A stretch of 5,544 nucleotides of DNA, taken from NCBI GenBank assembly GCA_905478725.1, contig CAJQJT010000274.1:1-5544 (forward strand), in the 5' to 3' direction. Shown piece after piece: positions 1-5,544 of this stretch. Every line of letters starts with the position of its first letter. Position 1 is the stretch's first letter. The notes beneath the pieces were generated by a model, which did not search any database, was not told the DNA's origin, and saw only the letters and a list, made by a program, of their open reading frames with translations. The position numbers and the translations under genes were made by a program. This DNA is from an uncultured Pseudomonadales bacterium (GTDB taxonomy: Bacteria > Pseudomonadota > Gammaproteobacteria > Pseudomonadales > Porticoccaceae).

Positions 1-945
1 GCGCATGCCCAGAGAAAGACCGCGTGAAGCCAATACATCTTTAATTTCAGTCAGAGACTTCTTGCCGAGGTTTGGTGTCTTTAGCAGCTCAACTTCTGTG
101 CGCTGAATAAGGTCACCAATATAATAAATGCTCTCTGCTTTGAGACAGTTCGCTGAACGTACAGTCAGCTCAAGATCGTCAACCGGACGTAACAGGATTG
201 GATCAATCTCTTCTTCTTTCTCTTCCGGCTCAGCAGCAGTTTCGCCTTCCAAGTTCACAAATACGGCCATCTGCTGTTGCAAGATAGTCGCAGCGCGACG
301 GATAGACTCTTCAGGGTCGATGGTGCCATTAGTCTCTAATTCAAGAACCAACTTATCAAGATCCGTACGGTTCTCAACACGGGCATTTTCAACGCTGTAG
401 GACACTTTGTGAATCGGACTAAAAGAGGCATCTAACTGCAGACGACCAATAGTGCGATTCTCTTCATCAGAGATTCTCGCATCAGACGGCTGGTAACCAC
501 GACCGCGCTCAATTCTAAGTTGAATGTTCAGAGTGCACTTGTCAGAGATAGTCGCAATCACGTGATCTGGATTAATTACTTCAACGTGGCTATCGACTTC
601 AATATCCCCTGCAGTTACAACACAAGGACCTTTAACGCTTAACGATACAGTGGTCTCATCACGACCCTCCATCACGACTGCTACACCCTTTAGGTTCAGC
701 AGTATACCCATGACGTCTTCATGGACACCTTCGATAGCGCTGTACTCATGCTCTACACCTTCAATCTCAACTTCAACAATGGCACAGCCAGACATTGAAG
801 AGAGCAGAATGCGACGTAACGCATTACCAAGAGTGTGCCCGAACCCGCGCTCGAGCGGCTCCAAGACAACCTTGGCGTGAGTAGGGCTGTAAGACGTGAC
901 GTCAATATTGCGTGGCGTCAGAAATTCATTCGCAGAATTTTGCAT
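1..945 (-). CDS. rpoA: DNA-directed RNA polymerase subunit alpha (3' end cut by window)
   Basis: This is the alpha subunit, whose dimer is the platform for assembling beta and beta' in the RNA polymerase core. Its C-terminal domain contacts UP-element DNA and activators. The frame is open from the ATG at 945 to the window edge: 315 codons without a stop, ending SLGMR, which aligns to residue 317 of the 329-residue E. coli protein, so about 12-14 residues are missing. The N-terminal assembly domain covers roughly residues 1-230, with [20 protein letters not shown] at 28-47, including the Arg45 equivalent needed for core assembly. An acidic linker rich in Glu follows at about 230-245. The C-terminal domain has [10 protein letters not shown] (Arg263, equivalent to E. 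coli Arg265, the key DNA-binding residue) and [20 protein letters not shown]. The gap to rpsD is 25 bases and the ribosome binding site is weak (GGGT). It is the fourth alpha-operon gene; rplQ should follow outside the window. Confidence 0.97.
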   Translation of the reverse strand, partial: MQNSANEFLTPRNIDVTSYSPTHAKVVLEPLERGFGHTLGNALRRILLSSMSGCAIVEVEIEGVEHEYSAIEGVHEDVMGILLNLKGVAVVMEGRDETTVSLSVKGPCVVTAGDIEVDSHVEVINPDHVIATISDKCTLNIQLRIERGRGYQPSDARISDEENRTIGRLQLDASFSPIHKVSYSVENARVENRTDLDKLVLELETNGTIDPEESIRRAATILQQQMAVFVNLEGETAAEPEEKEEEIDPILLRPVDDLELTVRSANCLKAESIYYIGDLIQRTEVELLKTPNLGKKSLTEIKDVLASRGLSLGMR

Positions 946-970
946 ATTTTTACCCGTGTGATCTCAAAAA

Positions 971-1591
971 TTACTTCGAGTATAGTTCGACGATCAGGTT
1001 TTCGTTGATCTCGGCTGGCAGATCAGAGCGATCTGGATTGCGCGTGAACGTGCCTTCCATCTTGCTGCTGTCTACATTCATCCACTCAACTTCACCACGT
1101 TGTGCAGCCAATTGCAGAGCGGTCTGAACGCGCAATTGCTTCTTAGACTTCTCGCGCAGACCAACAACATCACCTTCCTGAACTTTGAAAGAGGGAATGT
1201 TGACCTTCTGACCATTGACCACAATTGCATTGTGAGCAACCAGCTGACGCGATTCGGCACGTGTAGAGCCAAAGCCCATACGGTAAACAACGTTATCGAG
1301 ACGACGCTCTAGCAGGGTTAACAGATTCTCACCTGTATTGCCCTTCTGACGCGCAGCATCCTTATAGTAGTTGCGGAACTGCTTTTCCAATACACCGTAG
1401 ATACGACGTACTTTCTGCTTTTCACGCAGCTGAACACCGTAGTCAGATAAACGACCGCGCCGCTGACCGTGCTGGCCAGGTGCGCTATCTGCACGACATT
1501 TAGATTCTAATGGTCTAACACCACTCTTGAGGAACAAATCTGTTCCTTCGCGGCGTGACAATTTACAAGTTGGTCCAAGATATCTAGCCAT
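971..1591 (-). CDS. rpsD: Small ribosomal subunit protein uS4
   Basis: S4 is a primary 16S rRNA binding protein that nucleates 30S body assembly on the 5' domain. In E. coli it is also the translational repressor of the alpha operon and takes part in rRNA antitermination. The 206 residues match the E. coli length exactly. The N-terminal region (1-95) contains [14 protein letters not shown] and [20 protein letters not shown]. The S4 RNA-binding domain (about 96-158) contains [20 protein letters not shown] and [11 protein letters not shown]. The C-terminus ends LIVELYSK, as is usual. Only two cysteines (9 and 32) lie in the N-terminal part, so this is not the four-cysteine zinc-binding form seen in some bacteria. 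It starts 12 bases after the rpsK stop, and the purine-rich gap (GAGAGAAAGAGA) supplies the ribosome binding site. Confidence 0.98.
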   Translation of the reverse strand: MARYLGPTCKLSRREGTDLFLKSGVRPLESKCRADSAPGQHGQRRGRLSDYGVQLREKQKVRRIYGVLEKQFRNYYKDAARQKGNTGENLLTLLERRLDNVVYRMGFGSTRAESRQLVAHNAIVVNGQKVNIPSFKVQEGDVVGLREKSKKQLRVQTALQLAAQRGEVEWMNVDSSKMEGTFTRNPDRSDLPAEINENLIVELYSK

Positions 1592-1603
1592 TCTCTTTCT
1601 CTC

Positions 1604-1996
1604 TTACACGCGACGCTTTTTGGGTGGACGACAGCCATTGTGTGGCACAGGCGTCACATCCGTAATATTGGTGATCTTATAACCGGCATTGTTCAGTGCG
1701 CGGACCGCTGATTCGCGGCCGGGGCCGGGGCCCTTGACTTGAACATCGAGGTTTTTTAAACCGTAGTCTTTTGCTGCTTCCCCGGCACGCTCTGCTGCAA
1801 CCTGCGCAGCAAAAGGAGTACTCTTACGAGACCCGCGGAAACCGGAACCACCAGAGGTAGCCCACGAAAGTGCATTACCCTGACGGTCAGTGATAGTAAC
1901 GATGGTGTTGTTAAATGACGCATAGATATGCGCGACACCGTCGATTACTGTCTTCTTGACCTTTTTACGGGTGGTCTTAGTTGCTGATTTTGCCAT
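1604..1996 (-). CDS. rpsK: Small ribosomal subunit protein uS11
   Basis: S11 sits on the 30S platform beside 16S helices 23/24 and S7, near the mRNA exit side. The product is 130 residues, one longer than in E. coli. It has the basic N-terminus (TRKKVKK), the core [15 protein letters not shown] at 23-37, the [14 protein letters not shown] stretch at 52-65, [14 protein letters not shown] at 88-101, and the C-terminal [14 protein letters not shown]. The Asn120-Gly121 pair corresponds to the Asn119 site that in E. coli S11 is converted to isoaspartate, so the substrate motif is kept. It lies 15 bases downstream of rpsM with an AGGAA ribosome binding site five bases before the ATG. That site forms half of a perfect 10-base palindrome at 2002-2011. 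Confidence 0.98.
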   Translation of the reverse strand: MAKSATKTTRKKVKKTVIDGVAHIYASFNNTIVTITDRQGNALSWATSGGSGFRGSRKSTPFAAQVAAERAGEAAKDYGLKNLDVQVKGPGPGRESAVRALNNAGYKITNITDVTPVPHNGCRPPKKRRV

Positions 1997-2011
1997 TACC
2001 GTTCCTAGGAA

Positions 2012-2368
2012 TTATCTTTTAATGGGACGACGCGGCCCTTTACGGGTGCGTGCGTTCGTCTTAGTACGTTGTCCGCGTACAGGCAAATTCCGACGGTGAC
2101 GAAGGCCGCGATAGCAACCCAAATCCATCAGACGCTTGATATTCATACTATTTTCTCTGCGCAGGTCACCTTCAACTTCGTTGGTTCCCACAGCAGCACG
2201 CAACAAATCAAGTTGCGCTTCATCTAATGCAGCGATCTTTGTGTCTTCTGCAATGCCCACATCCGCACAGATCTTTCTGGCGGTAGGACGACCAATACCA
2301 AACACGTACGTCAGTGAGATCACTGCGTGCTTGTTATCAGGAATGTTGACACCGGCAATACGGGCCAT
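2012..2368 (-). CDS. rpsM: Small ribosomal subunit protein uS13
   Basis: S13 sits in the 30S head, forms intersubunit bridges to the 50S central protuberance (L5), and reaches the P-site tRNA with its basic tail. The product is 118 residues, identical to the E. coli length. It begins [10 protein letters not shown], followed by the helix-two-turn-helix region (about 15-60, with [11 protein letters not shown]). The hallmark [20 protein letters not shown] is at 77-96, and the arginine/lysine-rich tail [20 protein letters not shown] is at 99-118. It is the first alpha-operon gene and follows a 108-base leader. A GGAG ribosome binding site (2377-2380) lies eight bases before the ATG. In E. coli, S4 represses the operon by binding this leader and trapping the ribosome at the rpsM start. 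Confidence 0.98.
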   Translation of the reverse strand: MARIAGVNIPDNKHAVISLTYVFGIGRPTARKICADVGIAEDTKIAALDEAQLDLLRAAVGTNEVEGDLRRENSMNIKRLMDLGCYRGLRHRRNLPVRGQRTKTNARTRKGPRRPIKR

Positions 2369-2476
2369 TCACATTACTCCACTTATACTAGGGTTTTAAT
2401 CAGTAGTTCCGAACCTGCCGCAACACTGCGAAAAGGCGCGGTAGGATACCGACAGATCTACCAAAAATCAACCAGA
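2369..2476 (-). promoter_or_regulatory. Alpha-operon leader, probable S4-responsive translational control element (Alpha_RBS-like)
   Basis: This is the only sizeable non-coding gap, between rpmJ and rpsM, where E. coli carries the S4-binding pseudoknot. Read on the minus strand, it shares with the E. coli leader, as I remember it, in the same order: GTATCCT, a CTTTTC run, GGAAC, an ATTAAA stretch and a GGAG ribosome binding site just before rpsM. Visible pairing includes CGGTA-TCC-TACCG (2439-2451) and CGC-AGTGTT-GCG. I could not establish the full double pseudoknot by eye, so the S4 response is inferred from position and these matches. No strong terminator-type hairpin followed by a T run is present, so read-through from the spc operon is likely. 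Confidence 0.6.
2443..2471 (-). promoter_or_regulatory. Candidate sigma70-type promoter for the alpha operon
   Basis: On the minus strand TTGATT (2471-2466) and TATCCT (2448-2443) are separated by 17 bases, each matching 4 of 6 consensus positions. An alpha-operon promoter is known at this place in E. coli. The weakness is that TATCCT also falls inside the block that resembles the S4 leader, so a transcript starting here would lose the 5' part of that element. Either the promoter or the leader boundary may be wrong. This is a weak call from pattern alone. Confidence 0.25.
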
Positions 2477-2593
2477 TTATCCCTGGCGCTGTTTATGACG
2501 CGGCTCTACATTACAGATGACACGAACCACACCTTTACGGCGTACCACTTTACAATTTCGACAAATCTTTTTAACCGATGCACGTACTTTCAC
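2477..2593 (-). CDS. rpmJ: Large ribosomal subunit protein bL36 (GTG start)
   Basis: L36 is a very small zinc-ribbon protein of the 50S subunit that binds 23S rRNA and helps organise its fold late in assembly. The frame starting at GTG (2593-2591) encodes 38 residues, the usual length: [14 protein letters not shown], then [20 protein letters not shown], ending RQG before TAA. Cys11, Cys14, Cys27 and His33 form the expected zinc site, so this is the zinc-binding version rather than the cysteine-free paralogue. It begins 12 bases after the secY stop, and a strong GAGGTGATC ribosome binding site fills most of that gap, which supports the GTG start. It is the last gene of the spc operon in the standard order. 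Confidence 0.96.
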   Translation of the reverse strand: MKVRASVKKICRNCKVVRRKGVVRVICNVEPRHKQRQG

Positions 2594-2595
2594 GC

Positions 2596-2608
2596 GATCA
2601 CCTCTTTA
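2596..2608 (-). promoter_or_regulatory. Extended ribosome binding site of rpmJ, overlapping the secY stop codon
   Basis: The minus-strand bases GAGGTGATC (2604-2596) precede the rpmJ GTG with GAGG seven bases upstream. The plus strand at 2596-2608 reads GATCACCTCTTTA, matching 12 of 13 bases of the conserved 3' end of 16S rRNA (GATCACCTCCTTA). The mRNA can therefore pair over nine uninterrupted bases, far more than the usual four to six. This fixes the GTG as the start and probably compensates for the non-ATG codon. Confidence 0.8.
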
Positions 2609-3925
2609 TTTACGGCCAACAGTTTTAAGGTTGGCCTTTTTCATCAGCGAATCATACTGCTGTGACATTAGATGTGACTGCACTTGAGCCATAAAATCCA
2701 TTGAAACAACAACCGCAATCAATAGTGATGTACCACCTAAGTAGAAAGGCACATTGAAGTACACATTCAAGAACTGAGGCATTAAACAAATCAGGGTGAT
2801 ATAAATACCGCCGATCAATGTTAAACGTGTAGTCACACTATCGATATATTTTGCGGTGTGCTCTCCAGGACGGATCCCGGGTAAATAAGCACCACCTTTT
2901 TTCAAGTTATCAGCCACTTCTCTTGGGTTGTACATCAACGCCGTGTAGAAGAAGCTGAAGAAAATAATCAAGCTCGAGAACATCAACACATAGAGTGGTT
3001 GCCCTGGACCTATTAATAACGAAATATCCTGTAACCAATCTGGCGCGTTGGTTGCAGACCCAAACCACTGACTTATAGAGGCAGGGAATAACAATAAGCT
3101 ACTTGCAAAAATTGCCGGTATAACGCCCGCCATGTTCACCTTTAAAGGTAAGTGCGAGCTCTGTGCGTTGTAGGCCTGACGACCTTGACGCTGAGCATAG
3201 TTAACAGTCAGACGTCGCTGACCACGCTCTATAAAGACTACAAAGTAGACCACGGCGACGGCGATAAGCAGCACGAACACCAAGATCAACGAATTCAAAT
3301 CACCCTGCCTGGCCGACTCTAAAGCCTGACCGATAGCGCCGGGGATGCCTGCAACAATGCCGGCAAAAATCAGCATCGAAATACCATTGCCAATACCGCG
3401 TTCAGTGATCTGCTCACCAAGCCACATCAGGAACACAGCGCCAGCTACTAGAGACGAGATCGCAACCATGTAGAACATGGTATTCACTTCGTAGGCTAAG
3501 CCCTGAGAAGCGAAGCCAACTGCCATGGCTGTACCCTGAATCAGAGCAAGAAACACAGTGCCATATCTAGTGTACTGATTAATCTTGCGGCGACCGCTGT
3601 CACCTTCTTTCTTTAACTGCTCTAGCGCAGGCACTGTCGCCGACAGTAGCTGCATAATAATCGATGCAGAGATGTAGGGCATAACACCCAGAGCCAATAT
3701 GCTCATTCTCTCTAGCGCGCCACCAGAGAACATATTAAACAGACCCAGGTAAGTACCCTGGTTCTGCGTAAACAGCTCTGCCAAGCGATCTGGATCAAAT
3801 CCAGGAACGGGAATATGCGTACCAATACGATAGATAATGATCGCTGCAAACAAAAAACGAAGACGAGCCCACAGCTCGCCTAAACCTTTAGAGTTGCCTG
3901 CTGGCATGTTTCCCGGCTTCGACAT
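2606..3925 (-). CDS. secY: Preprotein translocase subunit SecY
   Basis: SecY is the central inner-membrane channel of the SecYEG translocon, through which proteins are exported by SecA or inserted co-translationally by ribosomes. The product is 439 residues (443 in E. coli) with ten hydrophobic membrane segments. The first is at about 22-40. The plug/second-segment signature [18 protein letters not shown] is at 63-80 with [13 protein letters not shown] after it. The second signature, [19 protein letters not shown], is at 165-183. The C4 loop [17 protein letters not shown] is at 234-250. The C5 loop holds PGIRPGE at 349-355, whose Arg352 corresponds to E. coli Arg357, needed for SecA-driven export. 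The C-terminus is [11 protein letters not shown]. The C4 loop is one residue shorter than in the relatives I recall. The gene starts two bases after the rplO stop with little ribosome binding site of its own, so translation is probably coupled. Confidence 0.98.
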   Translation of the reverse strand: MSKPGNMPAGNSKGLGELWARLRFLFAAIIIYRIGTHIPVPGFDPDRLAELFTQNQGTYLGLFNMFSGGALERMSILALGVMPYISASIIMQLLSATVPALEQLKKEGDSGRRKINQYTRYGTVFLALIQGTAMAVGFASQGLAYEVNTMFYMVAISSLVAGAVFLMWLGEQITERGIGNGISMLIFAGIVAGIPGAIGQALESARQGDLNSLILVFVLLIAVAVVYFVVFIERGQRRLTVNYAQRQGRQAYNAQSSHLPLKVNMAGVIPAIFASSLLLFPASISQWFGSATNAPDWLQDISLLIGPGQPLYVLMFSSLIIFFSFFYTALMYNPREVADNLKKGGAYLPGIRPGEHTAKYIDSVTTRLTLIGGIYITLICLMPQFLNVYFNVPFYLGGTSLLIAVVVSMDFMAQVQSHLMSQQYDSLMKKANLKTVGRK

Positions 3926-3927
3926 CT

Positions 3928-4362
3928 TTAAACTTCTACCTTTCCGCCAGCAGCTTCAATAGCAACCAGAGCGCCTTTCGTAGCTCCAATGCCTTGCAGC
4001 GTAACTGCTTTAGTAACCACACCAGATGCAAATACTTTTGCACGTGTGATGCTACAGCTGATCAGACCAGCTGCACGCAGGCTTGCGATAGTGACAACGC
4101 CACCTTCGACTTTATCTAATTCGGAAAGACGGATCTCTGCAGTGACTGCAGCCAAGCGCGACGTAAAGCCGTACTTGGGAAGACGCTTCTGTAAAGGCAT
4201 CTGACCACCCTCAAAGCCTGGACGGATTCCTCCACCAGAACGCGCTTTTTGACCTTTGTGGCCACGGCCACCAGTCTTACCAATTCCACTACCAATACCG
4301 CGTCCGACGCGTTTGGCTTCTTTAATTCGGCCCGGTGCTGGGCTAAGGGTATTCAGACGCAT
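3928..4362 (-). CDS. rplO: Large ribosomal subunit protein uL15
   Basis: L15 is a 50S protein whose long basic N-terminal extension penetrates 23S rRNA and which joins mid to late in large-subunit assembly. I place the start at the ATG at 4362, giving 144 residues, the E. coli length and the canonical opening [12 protein letters not shown] further in-frame TTG at 4377 would add five residues and overlap rpmD, but the ribosome binding site argues against it. Glycine-rich RNA-binding stretches are [20 protein letters not shown] (19-38) and [17 protein letters not shown] (41-57). The globular part (from about 75) has [17 protein letters not shown] and the C-terminal [10 protein letters not shown]. 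It begins one base after the rpmD stop and ends two bases before secY, an arrangement that suggests coupled translation. Confidence 0.97.
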   Translation of the reverse strand: MRLNTLSPAPGRIKEAKRVGRGIGSGIGKTGGRGHKGQKARSGGGIRPGFEGGQMPLQKRLPKYGFTSRLAAVTAEIRLSELDKVEGGVVTIASLRAAGLISCSITRAKVFASGVVTKAVTLQGIGATKGALVAIEAAGGKVEV

Positions 4363-4363
4363 C

Positions 4364-4558
4364 TTAAGCTTCCTCAACCTGCAACATATAGTGAACTTTA
4401 TTGATCATGCCACGAACTGATGGAGTATCTTCTACTTCAACAGTATGACCGATCCGACGTAACCCCAAACCAGAAACACAGGCCTTGTGATTCTTTAAAC
4501 GACCGATGATACTTTTGGTCTGGGTAACTTTAATTTTCTTCAATTTAGCTTTTGCCAT
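4364..4558 (-). CDS. rpmD: Large ribosomal subunit protein uL30
   Basis: L30 is a small 50S surface protein with a single ferredoxin-like RNA-binding fold. The product is 64 residues, about five longer than E. coli L30. Most of the excess is a lysine-rich insertion after the start ([16 protein letters not shown]). The family core follows: [29 protein letters not shown] (31-50) and [15 protein letters not shown]. The ATG is the only good start; GGAAG lies shortly upstream in the 38-base gap after rpsE. The next gene, rplO, begins one base after the stop, and its ribosome binding site lies within the end of rpmD. Confidence 0.96.
   Translation of the reverse strand: MAKAKLKKIKVTQTKSIIGRLKNHKACVSGLGLRRIGHTVEVEDTPSVRGMINKVHYMLQVEEA
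4371..4375 (-). promoter_or_regulatory. Ribosome binding site that fixes the rplO start
   Basis: GAGGA on the minus strand lies inside the last codons of rpmD, eight bases before the ATG at 4362. It overlaps the upstream in-frame TTG (4375-4377), so that codon cannot use it, which favours the shorter 144-residue L15. Confidence 0.75.
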
Positions 4559-4596
4559 GATCTACTTCCAATAACTGACGCTGTATTAGCGGTCAC

Positions 4597-5103
4597 TTAG
4601 TTGAGGATTTCTTCTACAGACTTGCCACGCTTCGCTGCAACATCTTCCGGTGATTTCATATCTCGCAGCGCCTTGAAAGTTGCGCGAACTACGTTAACCG
4701 GGTTAGTTGAACCGTAGCACTTAGCCAGTACGTTTTGCACACCGGCCAGTTCTAACACAGAGCGCATTGCGCCGCCGGCAATAACGCCAGTACCGTCTGA
4801 GGCTGGCTGCATATATATCTTCGATGCAGCGTGAATACCTTTGGTTGGATACTGGATGGTGCTGCCATCTAGAGCAACATCAATCATGTTGCGACGAGCA
4901 GCTTCCATCGCCTTCTGAATCGCCTGGGGCACTTCACGCGCCTTGCCACGACCGAAGCCAACTTTACCATTGCCATCACCAACAACAGTCAGTGCAGTAA
5001 AAGCAAAAATACGTCCACCTTTAACCGTCTTTGCAACACGGTTAACCTGAACCAGCTTCTCCATCATTCCTTCAGCTGCATCTTTCTGATCTGTAAGAGC
5101 CAT
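4597..5103 (-). CDS. rpsE: Small ribosomal subunit protein uS5
   Basis: S5 lies at the mRNA entry side of the 30S subunit, contributes to decoding accuracy and mRNA unwinding, and touches S4 and S8. The product is 168 residues (167 in E. coli). The N-terminal double-stranded-RNA-binding-like domain (about 15-80) contains [19 protein letters not shown] at 20-38. This holds the loop around the Lys-Gly-Gly motif where spectinomycin-resistance changes are known; it looks wild type. [20 protein letters not shown] follows at 40-59. The C-terminal domain includes [20 protein letters not shown] and [17 protein letters not shown], ending [13 protein letters not shown]. It starts 12 bases after rplR with a modest AGG-type ribosome binding site. 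Confidence 0.98.
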   Translation of the reverse strand: MALTDQKDAAEGMMEKLVQVNRVAKTVKGGRIFAFTALTVVGDGNGKVGFGRGKAREVPQAIQKAMEAARRNMIDVALDGSTIQYPTKGIHAASKIYMQPASDGTGVIAGGAMRSVLELAGVQNVLAKCYGSTNPVNVVRATFKALRDMKSPEDVAAKRGKSVEEILN

Positions 5104-5115
5104 ATCTTCTACCTA

Positions 5116-5466
5116 TTAAAATTCGAGGCCGGCTTCACGCGCGGCGTCAGCCAGTGCTTTTACACGGCCATGGTATTTGAAGCCACTGCGGTCAAACGCC
5201 ACCTTCGTGACACCCGCAGCAACGGCGCGCTCGGCAACCAATTTGCCAACAGCTGTAGCTGCATCTGTATTGCCAGTGCTGCCACTGCGCAGATCTTTTT
5301 CCAACGTCGAGGCAGTCGCTAATACTCGGTCGCCTTCAGCGGCAATAACCTGAGCATAAATGTGACGTGGAGTCCTGTTTATGCACAAACGGTTAGCACC
5401 TAACTCGCGGATTTTCATGCGTACGCGCTTAGCGCGACGCTGACGTGATACTTTCTTATCGCTCAT
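5116..5466 (-). CDS. rplR: Large ribosomal subunit protein uL18
   Basis: L18 binds 5S rRNA together with L5 and L25 and anchors it in the central protuberance of the 50S subunit. The product is 116 residues (117 in E. coli). It has a very basic N-terminal tail ([18 protein letters not shown]), the conserved [12 protein letters not shown] at 31-42, and the C-terminal signature [20 protein letters not shown] at 91-110 followed by EAGLEF. It starts 12 bases after the rplF stop, with AGGG in that gap as ribosome binding site. Confidence 0.98.
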   Translation of the reverse strand: MSDKKVSRQRRAKRVRMKIRELGANRLCINRTPRHIYAQVIAAEGDRVLATASTLEKDLRSGSTGNTDAATAVGKLVAERAVAAGVTKVAFDRSGFKYHGRVKALADAAREAGLEF

Positions 5467-5478
5467 CGTATTACCCTA

Positions 5479-5544
5479 TTACTTCTTCTTGGCCTCTTTG
5501 CGTCTTACGTGCTCACCGGAGATTCTAACTCCCTACCTTTGTAA
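5479..5544 (-). CDS. rplF: Large ribosomal subunit protein uL6, C-terminal fragment with apparent one-base frameshift
   Basis: L6 binds 23S rRNA near the sarcin-ricin loop and the factor-binding site. Only its tail is in the window. Immediately upstream of rplR, the minus strand encodes GVRISGEHVRRKEAKKK before TAA at 5481-5479, which is the standard L6 ending, in the place where rplF precedes rplR in the spc operon. Going upstream in this frame, a TAG occurs at 5535-5533. The codons expected before GVR (Tyr-Lys-Gly-Arg/Lys) are present at 5543-5532, but one base out of register. One extra base in the GGG run at about 5531-5533 would restore YKGRGVRISGEHV. This is probably a sequencing or assembly slip near a contig edge. 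If real, L6 would end RELESPVST with a stop at 5507-5505 and lose its usual basic tail. Confidence 0.8.

Noticed and set aside
128..1312. Several plus-strand open frames of 70-90 codons opposite rpoA and rpsD
   Set aside because: They are antisense shadows with serine-rich, low-meaning translations typical of reverse-complement ribosomal-operon sequence; no ribosome binding site or family resemblance is seen.
1714..1737. Short GC-rich direct repeat (GGCCGGGGCCGGGGCC)
   Set aside because: It encodes the conserved GPGPGRE motif of S11; the repeat is explained by the protein sequence.
1078..1938. Minus-strand frames of 60-70 codons inside rpsD and rpsK in other phases
   Set aside because: They are fully contained in strongly conserved genes read in the correct frame and show no sign of independent translation.
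2002..2011. Perfect 10-base palindrome TTCCTAGGAA between rpsM and rpsK
   Set aside because: It has no loop and so cannot fold into a stable hairpin; the AGGAA half is simply the rpsK ribosome binding site. An operator inside this operon has no other support.
2476..2481. GATAAT, a good -10 match across the rpmJ stop codon
   Set aside because: No -35-like hexamer lies 16-18 bases upstream and no extended -10 TG is present; the match is built from the last rpmJ codons.
2327..2665. Plus-strand open frame of 112 codons spanning the rpsM start, the leader, rpmJ and the end of secY
   Set aside because: It lies antisense to three well-supported genes, has no recognisable protein features, and exists because the minus-strand genes leave that frame open by chance.
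4363..4377. In-frame TTG start giving a 149-residue L15
   Set aside because: The GAGGA ribosome binding site overlaps this codon and is correctly spaced for the ATG at 4362, which also gives the canonical L15 N-terminus.
1..5544. Possible mobile element, CRISPR array, tRNA or defence-type genes
   Set aside because: Both strands were read through; every base is in a conserved operon gene, a short intergenic gap, or the rpsM leader, with no repeats, foreign-looking genes or cloverleaf structures.

Overview
The window is a stretch of the bacterial spc and alpha ribosomal-protein operons, read entirely from the minus strand. In transcription order (right to left) it holds the tail of rplF (L6), then rplR (L18), rpsE (S5), rpmD (L30), rplO (L15), secY, rpmJ (L36), a 108-base non-coding leader, rpsM (S13), rpsK (S11), rpsD (S4) and most of rpoA (RNA polymerase alpha). 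This is the order found in Escherichia coli and Pseudomonas. Protein lengths and wording (SecY, S4, S13, RpoA) fit a gammaproteobacterium, and SecY reads closer to Pseudomonas-type sequences than to enteric ones. Base composition looks near 50% GC. A marine or environmental relative of the Pseudomonas/Cellvibrio side of the class is plausible, but I cannot fix the genus by eye.

Layout: positions 5479-5544 are the last codons of rplF, with an apparent one-base frameshift close to the window edge. Positions 2477-5466 are the distal spc operon, with gaps of 12, 12, 38, 1, 2 and 12 bases. Such tight spacing implies one transcript and translational coupling. Positions 2369-2476 are the only sizeable gap. 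By position and by several short sequence matches it is the alpha-operon leader, where S4 is known to repress translation in E. coli. Positions 1-2368 are the alpha operon, with gaps of 15, 12 and 25 bases; rpoA runs off the left edge and rplQ would be expected beyond it. No gene-free stretch exceeds 300 bases, and I see no tRNA, mobile element, CRISPR array, integration site or foreign gene.

The genes supply both ribosomal subunits (S4, S5, S11, S13; L6, L15, L18, L30, L36), the membrane channel of the Sec translocon, and the assembly subunit of RNA polymerase, so translation, secretion and transcription capacity are made together. I looked for an undescribed system and did not find one: this is a highly conserved housekeeping locus. 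What merits a second look is small in scale: the rplF frameshift, the S4-type leader with its competing hairpins, an almost complete anti-Shine-Dalgarno match ahead of the GTG start of rpmJ, and a one-residue shortening in a SecY cytoplasmic loop.
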